Notes under the pieces: generated by a model
Database searches by the model: none
What the model was told of the DNA's origin: nothing
The model's input: the letters and a program-made list of their open reading frames with translations, nothing else
Position numbers and translations under genes: made by a program
Source: Candidatus Sulfopaludibacter sp. SbA3
GTDB taxonomy: Bacteria; Pseudomonadota; Alphaproteobacteria; Caulobacterales; Hyphomonadaceae
NCBI GenBank assembly: GCA_945913285.1
Contig: CAMEDD010000002.1
Location: forward strand, 105,902 to 169,901
Direction of reading: 5' to 3'
Length of the DNA stretch: 64,000 bases
Shown here: positions 19,948-26,832 of the stretch, piece by piece
Layout of the letters: every line of letters begins with the position of its first letter
Position numbering within the stretch: the first letter of the stretch is position 1

Positions 19948-20483
19948 TCTGGCTGATCCGCCACGGCGAGGCCGCAGCCGGTTGGGGCGACCATCCGGAT
20001 CCGGGCCTGAGCGCGGTCGGCGCGAAGCAGGCGGAAGCGGTCGCTGAAATCCTGAAGGGCGCCGGGGTTCAGCGCGTCGTCTCGAGCCCGATGCAACGCT
20101 GCCGGGAAACCTCGGCGCCGCTCGCCGCGAAGCTCGGGCTAACGCCCGTGATTGCGCCCCAAGTATCCGAAATCGCGACCCCGCCGGGCACCGCTGACCG
20201 TGTGGACTGGCTGCGCACCGTCATGGCCGGCACGTGGACGAGCGCCGGCCCGGACTATTCCCAGTGGCGATCCCGGATGAGCACGTTTGCGCATGATCTG
20301 CCGGACGGAGCCGCCGTCTTCTCGCACTTCGTGGCGATCAACGCGCTGTGCGGATTCCTTGAGCAGGATGACCGGGTGACGATGTTCCGGCCGGGGCATT
20401 GTTCGATAACCCGTCTTGAGCGCCGGCATGGGCAGCTACGCGTCGCAGAATACGGAAGCGAAGCTGCCACCCGCGTGCTATGA
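19944..20483 (+). CDS. Histidine phosphatase family protein (SixA/phosphoglycerate mutase-like)
   Basis: A 179-residue branch-1 histidine phosphatase. The phospho-accepting motif is at the extreme N terminus (LIRHGEAA), a second Arg is in SSPMQRCRET, and the later catalytic His lies in VFSHFVAINAL. The TTG at 19944 is chosen because it makes the usual short lead to RHG and overlaps the coq4 stop by four bases. The substrate is unknown. The next gene, nnr, starts 9 bases downstream. Confidence 0.85.
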   Translation: MIWLIRHGEAAAGWGDHPDPGLSAVGAKQAEAVAEILKGAGVQRVVSSPMQRCRETSAPLAAKLGLTPVIAPQVSEIATPPGTADRVDWLRTVMAGTWTSAGPDYSQWRSRMSTFAHDLPDGAAVFSHFVAINALCGFLEQDDRVTMFRPGHCSITRLERRHGQLRVAEYGSEAATRVL

Positions 20484-20492
20484 GCCGCCCCC

Positions 20493-21935
20493 ATGGGCAG
20501 ACCTATTCTCACACCGCAGGAAATGCGCGCCGCTGAACAGGCGGTGTTCGATGCGGGCACCGACAGTTTCGTGGTCATGCAGCGCGCCGGTGAGGCCGTC
20601 GCCGAGTTCGTGCACGCGCACTGGCCGGATGGCCTGATCCAGGTCCTGTGCGGTCCGGGTGGCAATGGCGGCGATGGTTTCATTGCGGCGATGATCCTCG
20701 CCAAGCGGTGGCGCAAGGTCGAAGTGTTTTGCGCCGTGCCCGTCGATCAGCTGCGCGGCGACGCTGCCAAGGCCGCCGCGCTCTGGGACAGGCCTGTCGG
20801 CACGCTCGAAGCGGCGCTGACAGCCCCGCATGAACTCGTGCTGGACGCGCTCTATGGCGGCGGGCTTTCACGCCCGCTGGAGGGTGTGGCTGCTGCATTG
20901 GCCGATCGCCCGGCGCGCGTGATTTCCGTAGACGTTCCGTCTGGCCTCGACGGGTTCACAGCGAGGCCACTTGGCCCATGCTTCCGCGCCGAAGGCACGA
21001 TCACCTTCGCTGCGCTCCGGCCGGCGCACGTGCTGCTGCCGGGTTCGGCCTATTGCGGCGCGGTAATGGTGTCGGATATCGGCGTGCCAACCCCGACCCG
21101 CGCGATGGAGAACAGCCCGGCGCTTTGGGCGGCCGATCTGCCCGGGCCGGGGCAGGGTGATCACAAGCACCAGCGTGGCCATCTGAAAGTCGTCAGTGGT
21201 CCGATGAGTTCGACAGGCGCGGCGCGTCTCGCGGCCCGGGCAGGCCTGCGTGCCGGAGCGGGGCTCGTAACTGTTCTGTCGCCGCCCTCGGCCCTTATGG
21301 TGAACGCCGCGCACCTGACGGCTATAATGCTCTCATCCGTAGACGGAGCAGAAGATATTCTGGCTGCCGCGAAGAAGGCGAGCGCCGTGGTCATCGGCCC
21401 GGCGGCGGGCGTGACCCCGCAGACACGGGCAAACGTGTCGGCGGTGCTGAAATCACCCGCGCGCTGCGTCCTGGACGCAGATGCGCTCACTGTGTTTGCA
21501 GATGACCCGGCGGCGCTGTTCGCAATGCTGCGCCCGGCCGACGTGCTGACGCCGCACACCGGTGAGTTCGAACGCCTGTTCGGCGGCCTACTCTCGTCCG
21601 CGCACAACAAGATCGAAGCGGTCCGGCTCGCGGCCGCGAAAGCGGGCTGCGTGGTGTTGCTGAAGGGCGCCGATACGGTAATCGCTGCGCCGAGCGGTCA
21701 TGTCGTGGTCAACACCCACGCGACGCGCTGGCTGGCTACGGCAGGCTCAGGCGACGTGCTCGCAGGCATCCTCGCGGGTTTCCTCGCGCAGGGCGTGGAC
21801 ACGTTGCTGGCCGCCGCAATGGCTGCGTGGATGCATGGCGAGGCTGGCCGGCGCGCCGGCGCTGGGCTGATCGCGGAAGATCTTGAGCAGCAGCTGCCGG
21901 GCATATTCAGCGCGCTGCACGCAGGCTCGCCGTAG
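20493..21935 (+). CDS. nnr: Bifunctional NAD(P)HX epimerase / ADP-dependent NAD(P)HX dehydratase
   Basis: Repairs hydrated NADH and NADPH. The 480-residue product has the N-terminal YjeF epimerase domain (about 1-205, with VLCGPGGNGGDGFIAA and YGGGLSRPL) and a C-terminal ribokinase-like dehydratase domain (HKHQRGHLKVVSGPMSSTGAARLA, TPHTGEFERLFG, LLKGADTVIA, and the anion-hole motif TAGSGDVLAGILAGFLAQG). Third gene of a short coupled unit starting with coq4. Confidence 0.94.
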   Translation: MGRPILTPQEMRAAEQAVFDAGTDSFVVMQRAGEAVAEFVHAHWPDGLIQVLCGPGGNGGDGFIAAMILAKRWRKVEVFCAVPVDQLRGDAAKAAALWDRPVGTLEAALTAPHELVLDALYGGGLSRPLEGVAAALADRPARVISVDVPSGLDGFTARPLGPCFRAEGTITFAALRPAHVLLPGSAYCGAVMVSDIGVPTPTRAMENSPALWAADLPGPGQGDHKHQRGHLKVVSGPMSSTGAARLAARAGLRAGAGLVTVLSPPSALMVNAAHLTAIMLSSVDGAEDILAAAKKASAVVIGPAAGVTPQTRANVSAVLKSPARCVLDADALTVFADDPAALFAMLRPADVLTPHTGEFERLFGGLLSSAHNKIEAVRLAAAKAGCVVLLKGADTVIAAPSGHVVVNTHATRWLATAGSGDVLAGILAGFLAQGVDTLLAAAMAAWMHGEAGRRAGAGLIAEDLEQQLPGIFSALHAGSP

Positions 21936-21944
21936 GCTTTTGGG

Positions 21945-22985
21945 TCAGTAACCCGCAAGCCGTCCCATCGGACGGCCCTCAACAATCTGATCCAGATACT
22001 CGCTCATCCCGTAACCGATTTTTCCGTCACAGTGATATTCGGTCATGGCTTCGGTGATGCGTGTCGTCAGGGCTTGCCCGTCCGGCGTGGTGCGCCGGTT
22101 GCGAAGCGGAATGAGCGAAAGAACCTTGCCCGTTACGGCGTAGCTCTTGCCGGACCTGGTCCGGATGTCTGCCGACAGGTGGGTCTGGTATTCGTGAGCG
22201 TCCCAGCTGCTCGTCAGATCGCACGCGGTGATGTCGTCATACACGCCGCCGCGGTAAACCATGCCGCTTGGACGGGCGCCGCCTGCGCCGTCGCTCATCA
22301 CGTTGAACATCATGCCGAAGTCCGGGCCGAAGTTCATCGGGCACCAGCGATACCATTCGATGGCTTGCCAATGGCGCGGACCCCACGACTTGTCGCGCAG
22401 GCCATATCCATCGATCTCGAGGCGCTCACCGTCGCACTCGATATAACCCTTGGCGGCGCAGTGCTGTTCGTAGTGTGCCTTTGCGAACGATTTGTCAGGG
22501 TCGATCTCGATGGGCGTTCCGTCTGCCTTGAGGATCTCGCCGCCATACATCGGCGACAGGCCCGTGTAGGCGAGGTCCATCCGGCAGGGCAGGCGCGGAT
22601 TGCTTCGGAATGCGACCTTGGGATCAGACATCTGGAGCGGATCCTTCATGACAAGCAGATCGCCCGTGTAGGTTACCCGCAATGTCTTGAACGGCTCGAT
22701 GACCTCGATCTTGAGCCCGCCGGCATTCATCTCCGCGTTGCCCTTGATCTCAGGCCGGGCGAACATGAACCCGACGCTGCCATTCGAGAAATAGACGCAC
22801 ATCGACATCTCGGCGTAGTTCTGGTTCGGACGATTGCCGATCCGGAACCAGGCGCCGGCGCGTTTCGCCGCGTCGAACACGTTGAAATACATGCTCTCGT
22901 TGTAGTTCTCGGCCGTGCCGGGTTCGTGCGTGTATTCGTCTTCCGGTAAGAGCCGAACCTGGTGACCTTCAGTTGCGGCGACCAT
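21945..22985 (-). CDS. Uncharacterised DUF7064-like protein
   Basis: A 346-residue soluble protein of a type common in alphaproteobacteria and mycobacteria and often found with lipid or steroid metabolism genes. It resembles the AttH/DUF7064-DUF7065 beta-rich proteins, an assignment made from memory. Distinctive conserved-looking segments are ENYNESMYFNVFD at the N terminus, YGLRDKSWGPRHWQAIEWYRW in the middle and EAMTEYHCDGKIGYGMSEYLDQ at the end. There is no signal peptide. The ATG at 22985 has a GGAG site; the 57-residue upstream extension is low-complexity. It converges on nnr with 9 bases between stops. I cannot name the reaction. Confidence 0.6.
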   Translation of the reverse strand: MVAATEGHQVRLLPEDEYTHEPGTAENYNESMYFNVFDAAKRAGAWFRIGNRPNQNYAEMSMCVYFSNGSVGFMFARPEIKGNAEMNAGGLKIEVIEPFKTLRVTYTGDLLVMKDPLQMSDPKVAFRSNPRLPCRMDLAYTGLSPMYGGEILKADGTPIEIDPDKSFAKAHYEQHCAAKGYIECDGERLEIDGYGLRDKSWGPRHWQAIEWYRWCPMNFGPDFGMMFNVMSDGAGGARPSGMVYRGGVYDDITACDLTSSWDAHEYQTHLSADIRTRSGKSYAVTGKVLSLIPLRNRRTTPDGQALTTRITEAMTEYHCDGKIGYGMSEYLDQIVEGRPMGRLAGY

Positions 22986-23109
22986 GATGCATCTCCCATC
23001 CCATGAAATCAGGACTGAGCATGCCACCCCGCCCGGCGCATGCAAGACTGACGTTGAGGCACAAGGAAGACTGCGGCGAGCCGCCTTCGGTGGCCGAAGG
23101 CTCGAAGCC

Positions 23110-23123
23110 TGGTGCGGGTGAGA
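23110..23123 (+). repeat. 14-bp direct copy of the tRNA-Leu 3' end (putative attachment-site remnant)
   Basis: The 14 bases from 23110 to 23123 are identical, in the same orientation, to 25056-25069, the 3' end (CCA plus acceptor strand) of the tRNA-Leu gene. The two copies bracket the accessory patch of about 1.9 kb with the IS remnant and toxin-antitoxin genes. This is what an att duplication left by a tRNA-targeting integrase would look like. No integrase gene is present between them. Confidence 0.45.
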
Positions 23124-23232
23124 TGCCTGAGCTGCCCGGGAAACCACCCGCATCCTCTGACTATGTCCCCGAACCTGCAGGCAAGCAGGGCCGGGTGCGT
23201 CTTCAGTTCGATTTACGCTTACCCGGCAGTCG

Positions 23233-23254
23233 AGGCCGAAACAGAGTTCGGCCT
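23233..23254 (-). terminator. Hairpin downstream of the small lipoprotein gene
   Basis: A perfect 8-bp stem (AGGCCGAA at 23233-23240, TTCGGCCT at 23247-23254) with a 6-base loop, about 25 bases past the stop of the minus-strand lipoprotein gene. No T-tract follows, so it may be a weak terminator. The 22986-23278 gap otherwise holds only the 14-bp att-like copy. Confidence 0.3.
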
Positions 23255-23278
23255 GAACCCGGAAAGCATCTTCGAAAG

Positions 23279-23554
23279 TCAGGGGGGGGAAGGGACGCAG
23301 CCCTTTTTCTCGTAGAGATCCACCAGGGGGGCTCTGCGTCTCTCGACCTCAGCTGCATTCATTTCGCCGTCTTCTGCGGGCCAGAAGAACAAACTGTCCA
23401 TGCGGGAATTCAGCTGGGCGATTTCTCCCTCGATCTGTGAGCAGCTCAGATTAAAGTCGGACGCTTCCTCGACGGCGACTTGCTCAGTCGTCGTGCAAGC
23501 AGTCAAAGCAATAGCGGCTGCGGCAGAAGCCACCATCTTTATCATCGTTCTCAT
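23279..23554 (-). CDS. Small lipoprotein
   Basis: A 91-residue protein with a signal peptide and lipobox LTAC (MRTMIKMVASAAAAIALTAC), then a short mature part of about 70 residues. It has two further cysteines and an acidic, helical character (SCSQIEGEIAQLNSRMDSLFFWPA). No family recognised. The ATG at 23554 is preferred because it begins the signal peptide and has a GGGG site upstream. It lies inside the patch bracketed by the tRNA-Leu 3' end repeats. Confidence 0.65.
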   Translation of the reverse strand: MRTMIKMVASAAAAIALTACTTTEQVAVEEASDFNLSCSQIEGEIAQLNSRMDSLFFWPAEDGEMNAAEVERRRAPLVDLYEKKGCVPSPP

Positions 23555-23677
23555 GTATCCCCCAAAGATAAAACAGCGCTCAAAGCGAGAACCCGATCTT
23601 GACCAAAAGTCAAAAAATTCGCAACCGTTGCTCAACCTCGCCAGAAAACCAATCTCATGCACTGGCGCGCCTGCTTA

Positions 23678-23971
23678 TCAGACCGGGGCTTTGATCCGCT
23701 GCTCAGGCTGGTGAAGCGCGCCGGACAGCCGAACCGCCCCTGTGCGGCCAGCATACAGGCTGGTCTCAGGCGGGCAGCGCTGCCCTATCAGCCGATCGTG
23801 CTCCTCGCAAACGCCCGTACGCCGGGCGCGCCTGGTGTTATCTGCGAACACAGCCGGAGCGAGGCCGCCAGGGGATGTATGTGGACGGACGGTGTTGTAA
23901 TCTATTCGCCACGTTTCGATGATGCGGCGAGCTTCGCTAAGCCTGTCAAGCAGATGCTCGTTGAGGCACTC
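23678..23971 (-). pseudogene. IS3-family transposase (OrfB) C-terminal remnant
   Basis: Reading the minus strand from 23971 to 23678 gives a 97-codon tail of an rve-type integrase. ECLNEHLLDRLSEARRIIETW is followed by RIDYNTVRPHTSPGGLAP, the end of the DDE domain of IS3-group OrfB including the catalytic-Glu region and the RPH motif. The frame is interrupted by a stop directly upstream, 6 bases from the start of the inverted-repeat element at 23977. The N-terminal two thirds, OrfA and recognisable IS3 ends are absent, so the element is dead. The C-terminal 45 residues differ from the usual short tail. Confidence 0.85.
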
Positions 23972-23976
23972 CTAGG

Positions 23977-24105
23977 GTGTCAACGCCGGAGCACAACTAT
24001 ACCAAGTAACGGAGTAAAAGTGTACCAGTCAGGTTCGATAAAAGGCCTCGCATGCGGGGCTTTTTATCGAACCTGACTGGCCCCTTTTTATCCCGGCGTT
24101 GACAC
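23977..24105. mobile_element. 129-bp non-coding element with terminal inverted repeats and a long central hairpin
   Basis: The ends are perfect 13-bp inverted repeats (GTGTCAACGCCGG at 23977-23989; its complement at 24093-24105). Inside, 24025-24080 folds into a near-perfect 26-bp stem with a CATG tetraloop: 19 perfect pairs (24025-24043 with 24062-24080), one G.T pair, then six more pairs with one G.T. No ORF fits. The arrangement is that of a miniature inverted-repeat element or an internally deleted IS. The TGTCAAC...GTTGACA ends recall IS21-type termini (inference). It abuts the IS3 remnant. No clear target duplication is visible. Confidence 0.65.
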
Positions 24106-24218
24106 GCCCTCTTTGGCGAGCGCGGTCTCGATCGGAGCTGGATCGCCGAACTCTGGCGGGCGCAGACGGAAAAGGCTGATCCGTGGAAGGATTTTGCTTG
24201 AATATCGGCGAACGATAG

Positions 24219-24244
24219 ACTAAGTTCTATAAACTAAGTCTATA
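24219..24244 (+). promoter_or_regulatory. Direct repeats upstream of the phd-type antitoxin, likely autoregulatory operator
   Basis: Two near-identical copies, ACTAAGTTCTATA (24219-24231) and ACTAAGTCTATA (24233-24244), separated by one base and ending 13 bases before the antitoxin ATG. AT-rich tandem sites at this position fit Phd-family autorepression over the promoter. Confidence 0.5.
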
Positions 24245-24257
24245 GGATTGGTGAACC

Positions 24258-24506
24258 ATGACCGTAATTGTGAATATTCACGAAGCCAAGACGCATCTGT
24301 CGCGGCTTGTCGACGCCGCCGCTAAAGGCGAAACTTTCATCATCGCCAAAGCAGGCAAGGCCCTGGTCAAGGTGGTTGCGCTCGATGCACCGCTTGGCGC
24401 AGACCGGAAGCGGCTTGGATTCCTGTCGGGCGCCATCAAGGTTCCTGACGATTTCGACGGCATGGGCCGGGAAGAGATTGAAACCCTCTTCGGCGGCGCG
24501 CAATGA
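24258..24506 (+). CDS. Phd/YefM-family antitoxin
   Basis: An 82-residue antitoxin: DNA-binding Phd fold at the N terminus (VNIHEAKTHLSRLVDAAAKGETFIIAKAGKALVKVV) and a toxin-wrapping C-terminal tail (VPDDFDGMGREEIETLFGG). It overlaps the PIN-domain toxin start by four bases (ATGA), the usual toxin-antitoxin coupling. Tandem repeats upstream suggest autoregulation. It sits in the accessory patch next to tRNA-Leu, which suggests acquisition by transfer. Confidence 0.92.
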   Translation: MTVIVNIHEAKTHLSRLVDAAAKGETFIIAKAGKALVKVVALDAPLGADRKRLGFLSGAIKVPDDFDGMGREEIETLFGGAQ

Positions 24507-24889
24507 ACCTGCTTGTCGACACCCATCTCATTCTGTGGGCTGCGGGGGAGCCAGACCGGCTCTCTCCGGATGCGCGGCGCTATCTGGAAGACGAGAAAAA
24601 CACCGTTTATTTCAGCGCTGCGAGCCTGTGGGAGATTACAATCAAGGGCTCTCTGGGGCGCGACGACTTCATCGTTGACCCGCGCTTGCTGCGCCGCGGG
24701 CTCCTCGACAATGATTGGCACGAACTCGTTATCACCAGCGACCATGTGATTGCTGTCGCGGCCTTGCCTGCGATCCACAAGGACCCCTTCGACCGCCTTC
24801 TTGTGGCGCAGGCGAACGAAGAAGGGCTATTGCTCCTGACATCGGACGATTTCGTCGCCTCCTATCCCGGATCGGTCCGGAAGGTCTAG
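24503..24889 (+). CDS. PIN-domain toxin, VapC type
   Basis: A 128-residue PIN ribonuclease. The acidic metal ligands are visible: D6 in LLVDTH, E44 in SLWEITIKGSLG, and D94/D97 in IHKDPFDRLLVAQA, plus the late TSDD motif at 113-116. It probably cleaves tRNA or rRNA when freed from its antitoxin. All catalytic residues are intact, so the module looks functional although the surrounding mobile DNA is decayed. Confidence 0.92.
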   Translation: MNLLVDTHLILWAAGEPDRLSPDARRYLEDEKNTVYFSAASLWEITIKGSLGRDDFIVDPRLLRRGLLDNDWHELVITSDHVIAVAALPAIHKDPFDRLLVAQANEEGLLLLTSDDFVASYPGSVRKV

Positions 24890-25055
24890 GGTGCATCCCG
24901 GCGGGGCATATTTTCTCAGTTCCAGACCGAGCGGATTTGCACGCCGTCCTTCATGGAAATCATCGATCGCGCCTCAAAAGGCGCGCCTTCGGGCTCCATC
25001 CCGGCCTGAAAGCCGTTGATTTTATGAACTATTTTTACAGGAAAACTTGCTCTTG

Positions 25056-25140
25056 TGGTGCGGGTGAGAGGACTCGAACCTCCACGCCTTGCGGCGCTGG
25101 AACCTAAATCCAGTGCGTCTACCAATTCCGCCACATCCGC
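25056..25140 (-). tRNA. tRNA-Leu (anticodon UAG)
   Basis: An 85-nt cloverleaf on the minus strand: 5' acceptor GCGGATG, D-arm with GGTAGACGC, anticodon stem CTGGA/TCCAG around loop TTTAGGT (anticodon TAG), a variable arm typical of a class II tRNA, T-arm with GGTTCGAGTCC, and an encoded CCA at 25058-25056. The acceptor stem has one mismatch, A5 opposite C68. The 3' end faces the accessory patch and is duplicated at 23110. The 24890-25055 gap between the toxin gene and the tRNA holds no gene that I can support. Confidence 0.95.
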
Positions 25141-25343
25141 TTCCGGGTGCGTCTTACGCGAGGCGAAAGCCGGGGGCAATCACTTCGGGCGCAGAGGGTA
25201 AATCCCAGCTGCACTCGCCCGTCACGCAGCGTGGACAGGGCGTTGCCCGTATGACATAAGCCGCCGCTTCAGGCAGGATTTAGCAGGTCTGGAGGCTGTT
25301 CGCGGCCTTTTGGCCTGTGTTTTCATTTACGAAAGAAGTGAAC

Positions 25344-26681
25344 ATGGAAGTCACTCAGACGAAGGCCGAGGGCCTCAGCCGCACCTTCGAAGTGAAGGTC
25401 AGCGCGACGGAACTCCAGGCGAAACTGGCCGAGCGGATCGAGGAAATCCGCCCGCAGATGAAGCTCAAGGGCTTCCGTCCGGGCAAGGTGCCGGCCGCCC
25501 ATGTGCGCAAGATGTACGGCCGCGACCTGATGGGCGAACTGATCGACAAGCTGGTCAACGAGACGAACCAGAAGGCCCTCGAAGACAGCGCTTTGCGCCC
25601 TGCCGGCCAGCCGGCCGTCAAGATGGACGGCGACATTGAGAAGGTCGTGAAGGGTGAGGCAGACCTCGCCTACCAGATGAACGTCGATGTGATGCCGGAA
25701 TTCACACCCGTGGACGCCGCCAGCCTGACGATCACGCGCCCGGTGGCCGAAGTAACCGACGAGCAGATCAACGAGTCGCTCGCCCGTATCGCGAGCCAGA
25801 ACATCAAGTATGAGCCGCGCGCCGAAGGCGAGCCGGCTTTGGACGGCGACGCCGTCGTGGTCGATTTCGTGGGCAAGATTGACGGCGTGGCGTTCGATGG
25901 CGGCTCGGCCGAGCAGCAGTCGATCGTGCTGGGTTCGAACCGGTTCATCCCGGGCTTTGAAGAACAGCTTCTTGGTGTGAAAGCCGGCGAGGATAAAGAA
26001 CTGAACGTCACGTTCCCTGAGACCTACCAGGCCGAAGCTCTTGCGGGCAAAGCCGCGGTCTTCGAGACGAAAGTGCATGAAGTTCGCGCGCCGCAGACGC
26101 CGGAAATCGATGAAGAGTTCGCCAAGGGCCTTGGCCTCGAAAGCCTCGAGCAGCTGCGCGGTATGGTGAAAGACCAGATCACGGCGGAGCAGGCGAACGC
26201 CTCGCGCGCCAAAGCCAAGCGCGACCTGCTTGACAAGCTCGACGCCGCGCACAGCTTCGACCTGCCGCCCGGCATGGTGGACCAGGAGTTCAACCAGATC
26301 TGGCAGCAGCTTCAAACGGAAATGGATGCAGGCCGCGTCACCGCCGAAGATAAGGACAAGCCTGAAGACGACCTCAAGGCTGAGTACCGCAAGATCGCCG
26401 AGCGCCGCGTGCGCCTCGGTCTCGTGCTGGCCGAGATGGGCCGGATTTCGGACGTCCGCATCACCGAGCAGGAAGTCAACCAGGCTCTGATCCGCGAAGC
26501 CCGCCAGTATCCGGGCCAGGAACGCGAAGTCGTGCAGTTCTTCCAGCGCAACCCGAACGCGATGGCCCAGCTGCGGGCGCCCATCTACGAGGACAAGGTG
26601 GTTGACCACATCCTGTCCGTGGCCACGGTTGAAGAGAAGCAGGTCTCCCGCGAGGAGCTCTTTGCAGAAGACCCTGCCTGA
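25344..26681 (+). CDS. tig: Trigger factor
   Basis: Ribosome-bound chaperone and peptidyl-prolyl isomerase, 445 residues. The N-terminal ribosome-binding domain contains the signature GFRPGKVPAAHVRKMYG. The central FKBP-type domain includes DAVVVDFVGKIDGVAFDGG and NRFIPGFEEQLLGVKAGEDK. A long helical C-terminal substrate-binding domain ends with acidic residues. The ATG at 25344 (MEVTQTKAEGLSR) has a GAAAGAAG site; an in-frame GTG 27 bases upstream is not needed. Divergent from tRNA-Leu. Confidence 0.96.
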   Translation: MEVTQTKAEGLSRTFEVKVSATELQAKLAERIEEIRPQMKLKGFRPGKVPAAHVRKMYGRDLMGELIDKLVNETNQKALEDSALRPAGQPAVKMDGDIEKVVKGEADLAYQMNVDVMPEFTPVDAASLTITRPVAEVTDEQINESLARIASQNIKYEPRAEGEPALDGDAVVVDFVGKIDGVAFDGGSAEQQSIVLGSNRFIPGFEEQLLGVKAGEDKELNVTFPETYQAEALAGKAAVFETKVHEVRAPQTPEIDEEFAKGLGLESLEQLRGMVKDQITAEQANASRAKAKRDLLDKLDAAHSFDLPPGMVDQEFNQIWQQLQTEMDAGRVTAEDKDKPEDDLKAEYRKIAERRVRLGLVLAEMGRISDVRITEQEVNQALIREARQYPGQEREVVQFFQRNPNAMAQLRAPIYEDKVVDHILSVATVEEKQVSREELFAEDPA

Positions 26682-26703
26682 GCCTGCCTTTCTTAGCATT
26701 TAC

Positions 26704-26735
26704 AAGGCCGGCCAGAGAGATCTGGCTGGCCTTTT
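26704..26735 (+). terminator. Rho-independent terminator after tig
   Basis: A 13-bp stem (26704-26716 with 26721-26733, one G.T pair) capped by a GAGA tetraloop and followed by TTTT, 22 bases past the tig stop. Confidence 0.88.
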
Positions 26736-26765
26736 GCTGTCCGCAGCCGCCCCCGGCCGCGTTTG

Positions 26766-26780
26766 GTAAACCGATGTTAA
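26766..26780 (+). promoter_or_regulatory. Possible CtrA-type site upstream of the DUF2336 gene
   Basis: GTAA-N7-TTAA, one mismatch from the TTAA-N7-TTAA consensus of the alphaproteobacterial cell-cycle regulator CtrA, 53 bases before the DUF2336 ATG. Single-site evidence only. Confidence 0.25.
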
Positions 26781-26832
26781 CCAGCAGACCTCAGGATCAG
26801 GACATATACACATTCTGAGAACGAGCCCGCCC

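Noticed and set aside
23003..23440. 145-residue plus-strand frame across the lipoprotein gene
   Set aside because: Pro/Arg-rich, no start signal, overlaps a lipoprotein with a clear signal peptide on the other strand.
23657..24076. 139-residue plus-strand frame
   Set aside because: It is the antisense shadow of the IS3 transposase remnant and runs into the non-coding inverted-repeat element.
24916..25179. 87-residue minus-strand frame covering tRNA-Leu
   Set aside because: Its middle is the well-known spurious translation of a tRNA-Leu gene (AELVDALDLGSS...SSPLTRTT).
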